Assembly (NCBI RefSeq): GCF_038019025.1
Contig: NZ_CP150496.1
Location: 461,501 to 525,500 of the forward strand
Reading direction: 5' to 3'
Source of the DNA: Polaribacter marinaquae
Lineage (GTDB): Bacteria; Bacteroidota; Bacteroidia; Flavobacteriales; Flavobacteriaceae
Length of the DNA: 64,000 nt
A model generated the notes under the pieces. That model was not told the DNA's origin. It worked only from the letters and a program-made list of their open reading frames with translations, and made no database searches. Numbering within the stretch: the stretch's first letter is position 1; every line of letters begins with the position of its first letter. Below are positions 31,072-40,203 of this stretch, piece by piece. Position numbers and translations under genes: made by a program.

Positions 31072-31587
31072 TTATTTTTTAATTTCATTTTGAATATCCA
31101 CTAATTTCAATTCTTTATGGTAGTTTTCTATTCTTGAGTGCGCAGTTCCGTCAACTAATAAAATGACTATTAGCATTGCAATAGCTGTAATACAAATTGC
31201 TCTCGAGGTAGGTGTATTTACAAACAGCATTATTAATGCGGCTATGATAATTAATATTGGAATTACTTTAAATACAACTGTATATTCTTTTAAAGTACTT
31301 TCTGAACGTTCAATTTCAGATTGATAAAAAGCAGAAGCGTCTTCATTATAATGTTTTTCAAATTGTTTAACTCTTTGAATGTTTGTGTAATTAAGACCGC
31401 TACCAATTATTAAAAGTAATATACCTGCCACTAATGTTGGAATGATATAGGCTTTTGCCAAATCTGTTTTTCCTAATTGCCAAAATCCAACACTTGCAAA
31501 TAAAAACCCTATAGAAAATAAGATAAAAAAACGTGTTGAAAATACTTCGGATTTTGCCCATTCTGTTGCTAATTTTAATAGTTCCAT
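31072..31587 (-). CDS. Four-helix membrane protein of unknown function
   Basis: 171 residues. Two membrane helices lie near the N-terminus (about 20-36 and 47-65), then a soluble loop containing EKHYNEDASAFYQSEIERSEST, then two more helices (about 106-122 and 129-145). No known domain. The gene starts 1 base after the AraC-type gene, in one operon with AraC and SDR, so it may work with the SDR or respond to the same signal. I have an impression of the same trio in other Bacteroidota, which was not checked. Confidence 0.75.
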   Translation of the reverse strand: MELLKLATEWAKSEVFSTRFFILFSIGFLFASVGFWQLGKTDLAKAYIIPTLVAGILLLIIGSGLNYTNIQRVKQFEKHYNEDASAFYQSEIERSESTLKEYTVVFKVIPILIIIAALIMLFVNTPTSRAICITAIAMLIVILLVDGTAHSRIENYHKELKLVDIQNEIKK

Positions 31588-31588
31588 T

Positions 31589-32500
31589 TTAATTTAGTTT
31601 GTATTTTTCTCTGTATTCTGTAGGACTTATGCCTTCTTTCTTTTTAAATAGTCTCGAAAAATAAGGCGGATATTCAAATCCTAATTCGTAAGCCACCTCT
31701 GAGATACTTTTATTGGGTTGTAAAAGTATATTTTTAGCCTTGTCTATTAAGTGTAAGTGTAAATGTTCGGTTGTAGTTTTACCTGTTTCTTTTTTTAAAG
31801 TGTCACTTAAATAACGTTGTGAAAAGGACATTTTATCTGCAATTTGCTCAATACTTGGAATTCCTTTTTCTTGTAATTGTCCAGACTCTAAATATTCCGT
31901 TAAATGCCTATTGAATTGCTCTAACAAATTATTGGATATTTCTTTTCTATTTAAAAATTGCCTTTCATAGAAACGATTGGCATATTTTAATAACGTGTCT
32001 AATTGCGAAATGATTATTTCTTTGCTAAAAGCATCTTGGTTATTTTGATACTCAATTTCAATATTTTTAACAATAGATGCTATCTGTTTTTCTTCTTTAG
32101 GCGAAAGGTGTAAAGCTTCATTTACAGAATACGAGAAGAAACCATATTTTTTAATTTGTTCTGCCAATTCTGTGCCTTTCAAAAAATCTTCGTGAAAGTT
32201 TATCGAAAACCCTTTTTGTTCAAAAACTACGCTGCTATCCCATTGCAAGACTTGTCTTGGTGCAATGAAAATCAAAGCACCATTTGTGAAATCATATTTA
32301 GTTCTGCCGTAGTTTAAATTCCCTTCTACATATTTTTTAAAACTTATGGAATAACAATCGTTTGTAATTGGTGGCGAACTTTGTCTTGGACAAGGCAGAT
32401 GCCCATCTTCTTTAGAGTTAAAAACGCTCAACATGGGATGTTCTGAGCGAGGAAGATCTAAATACTCTAAATAAGATGATAATGTTTTAAAATGTTGCAT
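31589..32500 (-). CDS. AraC-family transcription regulator
   Basis: 303 residues. An N-terminal cupin-like sensing domain (NGALIFIAPRQVLQWDSSVVFEQKGFSINFHEDFL) is followed by the double helix-turn-helix of AraC/XylS in the last 100 residues: IEQIADKMSFSQRYLSDTLKKETGKTTTEHL and ISEVAYELGFEYPPYFSRLFKKKEGISPTEYR. It lies between the SDR gene (9-base gap) and the membrane-protein gene (1-base gap). It probably activates this operon. The ligand is unknown. Confidence 0.9.
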   Translation of the reverse strand: MQHFKTLSSYLEYLDLPRSEHPMLSVFNSKEDGHLPCPRQSSPPITNDCYSISFKKYVEGNLNYGRTKYDFTNGALIFIAPRQVLQWDSSVVFEQKGFSINFHEDFLKGTELAEQIKKYGFFSYSVNEALHLSPKEEKQIASIVKNIEIEYQNNQDAFSKEIIISQLDTLLKYANRFYERQFLNRKEISNNLLEQFNRHLTEYLESGQLQEKGIPSIEQIADKMSFSQRYLSDTLKKETGKTTTEHLHLHLIDKAKNILLQPNKSISEVAYELGFEYPPYFSRLFKKKEGISPTEYREKYKLN

Positions 32501-32509
32501 ACTACAAAT

Positions 32510-33460
32510 TTAAATATTCCATTTTACACCTGTCTCTTTTTCAGAAATTTTCCATAGACGCTTTGCCACTGCTTTATCTTTAGCGTGCGGTTCTATTTTG
32601 TGAGCGCCAACTGGTCCTACCCAATTGCTTCTTCCTGTTGGTCCATAAAAACCGCTTTGGTCTAAATTTGGTTCTGTTGCACACATTAATTGCGGATAAG
32701 CCCCTTTTTCTGCTGACTGTGTTAATGGAGATAATTTCATCAAATTAAAGATGAATTTCATCATAAAACTACCACTTGTGTTTATCAAGTTGGTTCTCGA
32801 AGAACCAGGATGACACGCATAGGCTTTAACTTCTGTTTTTTCTGCTGCTTTTAATCTATCTTGTAATTCGTACATTGACATTATTTGAGCCAATTTACTT
32901 TGACTATAAGCATTGTTAGGCGTATAGTCTTTATCCCAATTTAAGTCCTCAAATTTTATGGTTTTAATGCCCATATCGTACCCCATACTTCCAACGGTTA
33001 CAATACGTCCTTTAGATTTTTCAATAAGAGGAAACAATAAAGCTTGCAATGTCCAATTTCCGAAATAATTCGTTCCCATCTGGCTTTCCCAACCGTCTAT
33101 TGTAAGGGTTTGTTTAGGTACTTGGGCAATTGCTGCATTACAAATAAGCGCATCTATTTGAGAAACTGTTTTTAACACTTCTGCTGCTGCTTTTTTTACA
33201 GAAACTTGCATAGACAAATCCATTTGAAGGTTTATTACATCAATATCATTTCCCATTTCTTGTTTCAACATTGCAATAGTGTTTTCTGCTTTTTTAGGAT
33301 TTCTATTAAGCATAACCACTCTTGCACCTTTTGATAGTAATATTTTCGCTGCTTCAAATCCTGTTCCGCTTGTAGTTCCTGTTATAACGTATGTTTTACC
33401 ATATAATTTTTCAATCCTGTCTGGTGTCCAACCTTTTTTACCAAATTGATTTGTATTCAT
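32510..33460 (-). CDS. Short-chain dehydrogenase/reductase (protochlorophyllide-reductase-like)
   Basis: 316 residues. Classical SDR with all key elements: TGTTSGTG cofactor loop, NAA (CNAAIAQ), catalytic Ser in VGSMGYD and YSQSK (YxxxK), then HPGSSRTNL. The long N- and C-termini and sequence style resemble the retinol-dehydrogenase/protochlorophyllide-reductase-like group that uses NADP(H). The substrate is unknown. It is first in an operon with an AraC regulator and a membrane protein. Confidence 0.88.
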   Translation of the reverse strand: MNTNQFGKKGWTPDRIEKLYGKTYVITGTTSGTGFEAAKILLSKGARVVMLNRNPKKAENTIAMLKQEMGNDIDVINLQMDLSMQVSVKKAAAEVLKTVSQIDALICNAAIAQVPKQTLTIDGWESQMGTNYFGNWTLQALLFPLIEKSKGRIVTVGSMGYDMGIKTIKFEDLNWDKDYTPNNAYSQSKLAQIMSMYELQDRLKAAEKTEVKAYACHPGSSRTNLINTSGSFMMKFIFNLMKLSPLTQSAEKGAYPQLMCATEPNLDQSGFYGPTGRSNWVGPVGAHKIEPHAKDKAVAKRLWKISEKETGVKWNI

Positions 33461-33561
33461 TTTATCTATTTTTTAAGGTTAAAATTTTAATACAAAGGTC
33501 GGGTAGTAGTGGTCTTAATTGCTTATACATATTTTCAGATGTTGGATACTTTTTGGTTAAA

Positions 33562-33705
33562 GTACTTATTATAAGTAATATAGTTGTATATGTTTTGTAT
33601 TTCAAGTAATTAACTTAGTAAATAATTACTGACGAATAAAGTCCGAGAGAATTTATGCAAATTGAGTAAAAACAAGCAATAAATTATAGATGATATCGGC
33701 AGTAA
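33562..33705. repeat. Degenerate gamma-type module
   Basis: TATGTTTTGTATTTCAAG, AGTCCGAGAGAATTT and ATTGAGTAAAAACAAGCAAT follow in the same order as the matching parts of the gamma copy at 28680, with many changes. It marks the far edge of the repeat array. The rest of the 668-base stretch 33461-34128 holds no gene I can support. Confidence 0.45.
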
Positions 33706-33943
33706 TAAATCTTTTAGATAAATACTAATCAAGTTAATTTGAATGTCATCTTTTTGATTTTTTACAAGTTTTAGTGCTTTAAAAATTGTTATCAAATAAA
33801 AACAGAAACTATATAATCATAATTACTCTTAAAACAATTATATAGGAAACCTAAAGCACTATATCTATAATTATTCGTAAATAGCCATAAAATGGTTATA
33901 AGTAAATTATTATGTATTTGTTCTATAATATTCTGCGTTATGT

Positions 33944-34089
33944 AACTTTGCTTTGGTGAAAAGCGAAGTTCTTTAACCCAATTTTCTTGGATTTTTTTCT
34001 TTCTAAAAGTTTCTTTAAAAATGAAATGGAATACGCTTTGCTCGAAGCGACGATAGGAGTGAAATGGTAATGTGTATGGAATGGGTTAA
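33944..34089. repeat. Inverted-repeat-bounded intergenic element
   Basis: A hairpin AACTTTGCTT / AAGCGAAGTT (33944-33970, one mismatch) is followed by TTAACCCA at 33973-33980 and its inverse TGGGTTAA at 34082-34089. Between them lies a smaller hairpin CGCTTTGCTCGAAGCG. No coding potential is seen. It sits downstream of the AraC gene at 34129 and may act as terminator or be another repeat family. Confidence 0.4.
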
Positions 34090-34128
34090 GATTGTATACT
34101 TAAAGATTTATTTCACAAACTAAACTTA

Positions 34129-34974
34129 TTATAGGTTAGTTTTCCTAAATACATTTGGAGATATACCTTTTTTCATTTTAAATTGTCTGTTAAAATTAGA
34201 GATATTGTTAAATCCCGATTTAAAAGCAATTTCATTAATAGATAGATCCGTGTTAGTATTTAATAATTTACAAGCATTTTCAATTCGTAATTCAGTCAAA
34301 AAGCTAATGTACGTCTTGTTCGTTCGTTTTTTAAAATATTTACAAAACGCATTTTTTGTCATATTTGCAACTTTAGAAATGTCATCTAAAGATATTTTCT
34401 GACGCGCATTTTCTATTGTATAATCAAATACATTTCGCATTCTTTTTCCTTCTAAATCAGAGTATTTTTTATTGTAAACAAAAGTTGATAATGGTTCTGA
34501 ATTTGAAATAGTAACCGTTTTTAAAATTTCTAAAAACAAAATAAATCGATTTAATTTTGATGCTTCTTTTAACTGTTTAAAAGCCTTAATAATTACTTTT
34601 TTATTAGTTTCGACCTTTAAACCTTGTAGCGATTTAGAAAAAAAATGACTGACTTCAGAAAGCTCTTTCAACTTAAAAAAAGAATCGCCAAAAGAAGATT
34701 CAGTAAAAAACAAACTCATCATTTTAGAGGTTTCATCTGTGTTTTTATCACTTTTAAAAGCGTGAGGTAAATTGCTTCCAATTACAATAATATCATTATC
34801 ACTATAGCTATAAATGCTATCACCAATTAATAGAGTTCCTTTGCCTTTTTCAATAAGGCTAATCTGTATTTCGTCATGTTGATGTAACTTATCATAAAAA
34901 ACTACCTCAATATCTTCTTGATAAATCAAGGAGTTGTTCTCTGGTTTTGGTATTTTAAAGGGTAGAACTTTCAT
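34129..34974 (-). CDS. AraC-family regulator, probable controller of hydroxyproline catabolism
   Basis: 281 residues. The N-terminal cupin domain (YDKLHQHDEIQISLIEKGKGTLLIGD) is followed by the AraC/XylS DNA-binding domain (ISLDDISKVANMTKNAFCKYFKKRTNKTYISFL and INEIAFKSGFNNISNFNRQFKMKKGISPNVF). It is divergent from the hydroxyproline operon across a 154-base gap, the usual position of a local activator. The ligand is inferred to be a pathway compound such as hydroxyproline. Confidence 0.88.
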   Translation of the reverse strand: MKVLPFKIPKPENNSLIYQEDIEVVFYDKLHQHDEIQISLIEKGKGTLLIGDSIYSYSDNDIIVIGSNLPHAFKSDKNTDETSKMMSLFFTESSFGDSFFKLKELSEVSHFFSKSLQGLKVETNKKVIIKAFKQLKEASKLNRFILFLEILKTVTISNSEPLSTFVYNKKYSDLEGKRMRNVFDYTIENARQKISLDDISKVANMTKNAFCKYFKKRTNKTYISFLTELRIENACKLLNTNTDLSINEIAFKSGFNNISNFNRQFKMKKGISPNVFRKTNL

Positions 34975-35100
34975 TTAAAAATTTCATTTATTAACAATAT
35001 TATGTAAATAATATGCTTTTTTGCGAATTATTGTGTAAAAAAGAATAATATAGTATCAAAAGTGATTAATTTATCATTATTTAAGTATCTGTTAACTCTT

Positions 35101-35108
35101 TAATTTTG
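35101..35108 (+). promoter_or_regulatory. -7 box of the hydroxyproline operon
   Basis: TAATTTTG matches TAnnTTTG, 20 bases before the ATG at 35129. The -33 region is weak (TTTA), as expected if an AraC-type activator is needed. Confidence 0.55.
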
Positions 35109-35128
35109 ATAACATTAAAAACAGAATT

Positions 35129-36085
35129 ATGAATGTACATTGGAATGGGGTAATGCCAGCAGTTTTTACATGGTTGAAAGAGTCAAAATCTGGCTCACTT
35201 GAAATTGACTTTGATGCAACACAAAAACAGGCCGCAGGTATTTTAAAAGTTCCAGGAAAAGGAGGAAGCAGAATGAGCGGACTTGTAGGTTCTGGAACTC
35301 TGGGTGAGAATAGCTATCTGAGCAACAAGCAGCGTCTTTCTTTACTTAAATCACTTTCTGAGGTTGCTGAAGAATACAATGTTCCGTTGATTAGCGGAGC
35401 AACAGCAGAAACTAAGGAAGAACTTGCCAAAATCATTGAAGGACTTGCAACTGTTGGCGTTGATACAGTCATGGTGATGCCACCAAAAACTAAGGAGATT
35501 CCTTCTGAAAAAGAAATGTATGAGTACTATGCACTTTCTGAAGCAACTGCAAAAGATGTAGGTGTAACAATTATGCCTTATAACAATCCTGATGCAGCCG
35601 GTTATCATTCGCTCTCTACAGACCTTCTTAAAAGACTTTCGGTTCTTTCTATGGTAACTGCTCTTAAAATATCGACTATAGATGTTTCAATTATTGAAAC
35701 CTTGTTGTTAGAGAACAAAGATTTAAAAATTTTGGCAGGAGTAGACACCGTTACTGTATATGCAGGACTCGCTGGTGCAAGTGGAGGGATTACAGGTGTA
35801 GGTACAATTTTTCCAAAAGCAAGTGTTACTATGCAAGAGTGTGTTTTAAATGGAGAATGGGCTGAGGCAAACAAAATTTCCCAGGCTTTAAATTCATTAT
35901 CATATCTGGATGCTCAGCCGCTGCTTATGGAATATCTTAAGCTTGCTATGGGAATTCATCATAATGATGTTGCTGGAGGGCTTCGTACTTTTGGTAAGAA
36001 ATTAACTCAACAGCAAATTTATGATGTCCGTGCAAGATATATTCTGGCAAAAGAAAGACTTGAAATTCTGGACTTAATAGGTTAA
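35129..36085 (+). CDS. Dihydrodipicolinate-synthase-family lyase, probable pyrroline-4-hydroxy-2-carboxylate deaminase
   Basis: 318 residues of the DapA/NanA aldolase family: Schiff-base Lys180 in TALKIS, Tyr151 in MPYNNP, and a GSGTLGE phosphate-loop-like turn. In hydroxyproline catabolism a DapA-family enzyme converts 1-pyrroline-4-hydroxy-2-carboxylate to 2-oxoglutarate semialdehyde, and the other three pathway genes follow directly, so this is its likely role. Codon use is unlike its neighbours: by hand count about 26 of 40 leucine codons are CTN (18 CTT) against 9 TTA, whereas the next gene uses mostly TTA. That points to separate acquisition from another donor. Confidence 0.85.
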   Translation: MNVHWNGVMPAVFTWLKESKSGSLEIDFDATQKQAAGILKVPGKGGSRMSGLVGSGTLGENSYLSNKQRLSLLKSLSEVAEEYNVPLISGATAETKEELAKIIEGLATVGVDTVMVMPPKTKEIPSEKEMYEYYALSEATAKDVGVTIMPYNNPDAAGYHSLSTDLLKRLSVLSMVTALKISTIDVSIIETLLLENKDLKILAGVDTVTVYAGLAGASGGITGVGTIFPKASVTMQECVLNGEWAEANKISQALNSLSYLDAQPLLMEYLKLAMGIHHNDVAGGLRTFGKKLTQQQIYDVRARYILAKERLEILDLIG

Positions 36086-36149
36086 GACTTTTTAAACATT
36101 CAAAAAAAGTAGCTTACTATCCAATAAAATTGAAAAAAAATACATAAAA

Positions 36150-37724
36150 ATGATTACAGGAAAAAACTACATAGGTAACCAATTATCTGCCATCGGAAAT
36201 AAAACATATACTACTTTCAATCCAGAATTGAATGAAGAAAATACAACTGTTTTTACAAAAGCAACTTCAGACGAAATAAATGAAGCTGTAGCATTATCTT
36301 CAGAAGCATTTAAGGAATTTAGAAAAGTTTCTGGAGAAAGAAAAGCAGCATTTCTAAACGCAATTGCAGACGAAATTTTAACCTTGGATGATTTATTAAT
36401 TCAAACATATTGTTTAGAAACAGGTTTGCCAGAAGGAAGAGCAAAAGGAGAAAGAGCTAGAACTATTGGGCAGTTAAGAAGTTTTGCAAATCTAGTAGCA
36501 GAAGGTTCTTGGGTAGAAGCAACTATAGATACAGCTCAACCAAATAGAGAACCAATGCCAAAATCTGATATCAGAAAAATGTTAATTCCTTTAGGTCCAG
36601 TTGTGGTTTTTGGAGCAAGTAATTTTCCTTTGGCGTATTCTACTGCTGGGGGAGATACAGCTGCAGCTTTAGCATCAGGTTGTCCTGTAATTGTAAAATC
36701 GCATCCAATGCATGCAGGAACTGGAGAATTAGTAGCTTCAGCAATTATAAAAGCTGCTGAAAAAACAGGAATGCCAAATGGTGTTTTTTCTAATTTAAAT
36801 TCTAGCGGAATTGACGTTGGGCAACAATTAGTTTCGCATCCAAATGTAAAAGCAGTTGGATTTACAGGAAGTATAAAAGGAGGAAGATCATTGTTAGATT
36901 TAGCAGCAAAAAGAGAAGAACCAATTCCGGTTTTTGCAGAAATGGGAAGTATAAATCCTGTGGTTATTTTACCAAAGGCATTAGAAAATAGACAAAAAGA
37001 AATTGCTAAAACCTATGCAAGTTCTATAGCTTTAGGAACTGGTCAGTTTTGTACAAACCCAGGCTTGTTGTTAGGTGTAAAAAGTGATTCTTTGTCAAGT
37101 TTCATTAAAAGTCTATCACATGAAATTATGAAAATCAATCCTTCTTGTATGTTGCATCCAAATATCAAAAAAGGATATATCAATAATAAAGAAAAGGTAA
37201 TTTCTCAAGCAAATATTTCTGTTACAGCTAATTATACATCAGAAATAAAAAACAATTATGCAGAACAGGCAATTGTTAGTGTTACAGGAAAAGATTTTTT
37301 AGAAAACCCAACATTACATTTAGAGGTTTTTGGCCCATTTTCTATGGTTGTTCAATGTGAAAATGAAGTTGAATTAGAATCAATAATATCAAAAATAGAA
37401 GGACAATTAACAGGAACTGTAATTTCTGATGATAATGAAGTTTCTGAATATTCAGAAATAATTGCTGCATTACAAAATAGAGTAGGACGTATTATTTTTA
37501 ATGGAGTTCCAACAGGTGTAGAGGTTTGCGAATCTATGGTTCATGGAGGTCCTTATCCTGCATCTACAGATAGTAGGTTTTCTGCTGTAGGAATTACTTC
37601 AATAAAACGTTGGGTAAGACCATTCAGTTATCAAGATTGGCCTAATAATTTGTTGCCAAAAGAATTACAAGATGACAATCCGTTATCAATTTTTAGAATC
37701 AAAGACGGAATTAGATCAAAGTAA
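36150..37724 (+). CDS. Aldehyde dehydrogenase, probable 2,5-dioxovalerate (2-oxoglutarate semialdehyde) dehydrogenase
   Basis: 524 residues of the NAD(P)-dependent ALDH superfamily: GASNFPLAYS cofactor region, FTGSIKGGRSL, catalytic Glu in VFAEMGSINPV and catalytic Cys in GTGQFCTNPG. Length and the AEMGSINP form match the 2-oxoglutarate-semialdehyde dehydrogenase group. It would oxidise the semialdehyde to 2-oxoglutarate, the last step of hydroxyproline catabolism, feeding the TCA cycle. Typical AT-rich codon use. The epimerase ATG lies two bases after its stop. Confidence 0.9.
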   Translation: MITGKNYIGNQLSAIGNKTYTTFNPELNEENTTVFTKATSDEINEAVALSSEAFKEFRKVSGERKAAFLNAIADEILTLDDLLIQTYCLETGLPEGRAKGERARTIGQLRSFANLVAEGSWVEATIDTAQPNREPMPKSDIRKMLIPLGPVVVFGASNFPLAYSTAGGDTAAALASGCPVIVKSHPMHAGTGELVASAIIKAAEKTGMPNGVFSNLNSSGIDVGQQLVSHPNVKAVGFTGSIKGGRSLLDLAAKREEPIPVFAEMGSINPVVILPKALENRQKEIAKTYASSIALGTGQFCTNPGLLLGVKSDSLSSFIKSLSHEIMKINPSCMLHPNIKKGYINNKEKVISQANISVTANYTSEIKNNYAEQAIVSVTGKDFLENPTLHLEVFGPFSMVVQCENEVELESIISKIEGQLTGTVISDDNEVSEYSEIIAALQNRVGRIIFNGVPTGVEVCESMVHGGPYPASTDSRFSAVGITSIKRWVRPFSYQDWPNNLLPKELQDDNPLSIFRIKDGIRSK

Positions 37725-37725
37725 A

Positions 37726-38736
37726 ATGGGTAAGCATATTTTTGTTTGTATTGATGCTCATACTTGTGGAAACCCAGTAAGAGTTGTAAAAAGTGGAGGT
37801 CCAATTTTAGTTGGAAATTCCATGAGTGAAAAACGACTTCATTTTTTAAAAGAATTCGATTGGATAAGAAAAGGTTTAATGTTTGAACCTCGTGGGCATG
37901 ATATGATGAGTGGTAGCATCTTGTATCCACCACATAATCCAGAAAATGACTTTGCTATTTTATTTATTGAAACTTCTGGTTGTTTGCCTATGTGTGGTCA
38001 TGGAACCATTGGTACTATTACAATTGCAATTGAAGAAGGTCTAATACAACCCAAAATTCCAGGAAAAATAAAAATGGAAGCGCCTGCAGGTTTAGTAGAA
38101 ATTGAATATCAACAGACAAATAAAAAAGTAGATTGGGTAAAATTAACCAATGTTAAAAGTTATTTAGCGGAAGAAAATTTAACGGTACATTGCCCAGAAT
38201 TAGGTGAAATTACTTTTGATGTTTCTTATGGTGGGAATTATTATGCCATAGTAGATCCACAGAAAAATTTTAGCGGGATTCAAGATTTTACAGCTTCAAA
38301 AATTATTCAATATTCGCAAGTTGTTAGAGATAGAATTAATGTAAAATTTCCTAATTTGTTTGTGCATCCAGAGAATGAATCTATAAAAGATGTAACGCAT
38401 ATGTTGTGGACAGGAAAACCAATTGATGAAAAATCTGATGGTAGAAATGCAGTTTTTTATGGTGATAAAGCTATAGATAGAAGCCCTTGTGGAACAGGAA
38501 CTTCAGCAAGATTAGCGCAATTATTTGCCAAAGGAAAATTAAAAGTTGGTGATGAATTTATTCATGAAAGTTTTATAGGAAGTAAATTTGTTGGTTGTGT
38601 AGAAAAAGAAACTACTTTAGATGGCAAAAGAGCAATAATACCTAGTGTAAAAGGTTGGTCAAAAGTTTTTGGACACAATATAATTACTATAGATACTGAA
38701 GATGACCCTTATGCTTTAGGCTTTCAAGTGATTTAA
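37726..38736 (+). CDS. 4-hydroxyproline epimerase (proline-racemase family)
   Basis: 336 residues from the chosen start. The two catalytic cysteines of the family are present: Cys90 in LPMCGHGTIG and Cys255 in SPCGTGTSA, so it is the two-base epimerase type and not the dehydratase form with Thr. It converts trans-4-hydroxy-L-proline to cis-4-hydroxy-D-proline. A longer frame from 37672 exists but would overlap the ALDH coding end by 53 bases; the ATG at 37726 (MGKHIFVCIDAHTCGNP) sits one base after the ALDH stop and begins at the conserved N-terminus. Confidence 0.92.
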   Translation: MGKHIFVCIDAHTCGNPVRVVKSGGPILVGNSMSEKRLHFLKEFDWIRKGLMFEPRGHDMMSGSILYPPHNPENDFAILFIETSGCLPMCGHGTIGTITIAIEEGLIQPKIPGKIKMEAPAGLVEIEYQQTNKKVDWVKLTNVKSYLAEENLTVHCPELGEITFDVSYGGNYYAIVDPQKNFSGIQDFTASKIIQYSQVVRDRINVKFPNLFVHPENESIKDVTHMLWTGKPIDEKSDGRNAVFYGDKAIDRSPCGTGTSARLAQLFAKGKLKVGDEFIHESFIGSKFVGCVEKETTLDGKRAIIPSVKGWSKVFGHNIITIDTEDDPYALGFQVI

Positions 38737-38737
38737 T

Positions 38738-39985
38738 ATGAATAAAAACGTCATCATCATTGGAGGAGGAATAATAGGTTTATGTACAGCTTATTATCTT
38801 TTAGAAGAAGGTAATCAAGTATCAATAATTGATAAATCTAATTTGTCACATGGTGCATCTTATGTTAATGCAGGTTATATAACACCTAGTCATTTTATTC
38901 CGTTAGCTGCTCCAGGGATGATTAATAAAGGGATTAAATGGATGTTTAATTCCAGTAGTCCTTTTTACATAAAACCGCGTTTAAATTCAGATTTTTTAAA
39001 ATGGGCTTGGGCGTTTAAAAAATCGGCTACTACGTCAAAAGTAGAAAAAGCAATTCCAGTTATTAAAGCTATTAATATTTTAAGTAGAGATTTATATGAA
39101 GATATTAAAGCTTCTAACGCGTTTAGTTTTCATTATGAACGCAAAGGTTTGTTAATGTGCTATAAATCGGATAAAGTTGGTGAAGAAGAGTGGAAAATTG
39201 GTCAACGTGGAATTGAAGAAGGTTTAGGTGTAAAAAAATTAACTAAAGAAGAAGTTAATGTTCTGGAGCCAAATGCAAACCTGAATATTAAAGGTGCCAT
39301 TTATTTTGATTCGGATGCTCATATGACTCCAACAGATTTTATGCCAGAAATGGTAAAGTATTTAAAGACAAAAGGAGCTGTTTTTTTTACCAATGAAGAT
39401 GTAAAAGATATTGAATTAATAAACGGAACAATTTCAAAAATAATAACAAATAAACAAGAATTAAAAGCTGATGAAGTTGTTTTATCTGCAGGAAGTTGGA
39501 GCCCTTTATTGACTAAAAAACTAGGATTACAAATTCCTATACAAGCAGGAAAAGGATACAGAATTAATGTAAACAGAGAAACAGGAATTACAATTCCTGC
39601 AATATTATGCGAAGCAAAAGTAGCAGTTACACCAATGGACGGATTTACACGTTTTGCAGGCACGATGGAAATCGCAGGAATCAATCATAACATTAATCCA
39701 ATTAGAATACAAACTATTGCCAATGCTGCAAAGAATTATTATACTGATCTGAATATTTCTAAAGAAGAAAAAGAAGCCGCAGATTGCGGTTTAAGACCTT
39801 GTTCTCCAGATGGTTTACCATATATAGGCAAATCTTCTAAGTGCACTAATTTAACAATTGCAGCAGGACATGCAATGATGGGTTGGAGTTTAGGACCAGC
39901 AACAGGTAAACTAGTTTCTGAAATAATTTCAGAAAAAAAACCTAGTTTAGATTTAAATTCTTTTAATCCAGATAGAAAATTTTAA
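38738..39985 (+). CDS. FAD-dependent D-amino-acid dehydrogenase, probable D-hydroxyproline dehydrogenase
   Basis: 415 residues of the DAO/DadA family. The FAD-binding motif VIIIGGGIIGLCTAYYL is at the N-terminus and the second FAD contact CSPDGLPYIGKSSKCTNLTIAAGHAMMGW at the C-terminus. In this operon it should oxidise cis-4-hydroxy-D-proline to 1-pyrroline-4-hydroxy-2-carboxylate, passing electrons to the quinone pool. It starts one base after the epimerase stop. With the epimerase, deaminase and ALDH the pathway from hydroxyproline to 2-oxoglutarate is complete. The 218 bases after it show no gene. Confidence 0.9.
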   Translation: MNKNVIIIGGGIIGLCTAYYLLEEGNQVSIIDKSNLSHGASYVNAGYITPSHFIPLAAPGMINKGIKWMFNSSSPFYIKPRLNSDFLKWAWAFKKSATTSKVEKAIPVIKAINILSRDLYEDIKASNAFSFHYERKGLLMCYKSDKVGEEEWKIGQRGIEEGLGVKKLTKEEVNVLEPNANLNIKGAIYFDSDAHMTPTDFMPEMVKYLKTKGAVFFTNEDVKDIELINGTISKIITNKQELKADEVVLSAGSWSPLLTKKLGLQIPIQAGKGYRINVNRETGITIPAILCEAKVAVTPMDGFTRFAGTMEIAGINHNINPIRIQTIANAAKNYYTDLNISKEEKEAADCGLRPCSPDGLPYIGKSSKCTNLTIAAGHAMMGWSLGPATGKLVSEIISEKKPSLDLNSFNPDRKF

Positions 39986-40203
39986 GAACCAATGTTTTTT
40001 TTCAGATGAAGCGTTGGCAAAATGGCCTCAGAAAACTTTGGTTAAAACACAAGACTTTCTGGGATATTTTACATAATATTACATTATAGCTATCAAATGG
40101 CATAACAACTGGATATTATCTAAATATGATATTTGTACTATAATTTATATTATGTTAAATAGAATATTTCAAACCATACTTCTATTTTTATAAAATATAA
40201 TAA

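Noticed and set aside
30822..31088. 88-residue minus-strand frame over the beta and gamma modules
   Set aside because: It lies entirely over repeat modules whose copies elsewhere do not keep the frame open, and it overlaps the end of the membrane-protein gene.
37672..37725. Longer epimerase overlapping the ALDH gene
   Set aside because: The conserved N-terminus begins at MGKHIFVCID (37726), one base after the ALDH stop. The extension is ALDH sequence read in another frame.
39986..40203. Small gene between the hydroxyproline operon and RDD
   Set aside because: No open frame with a plausible start was found. It is AT-rich spacer only.
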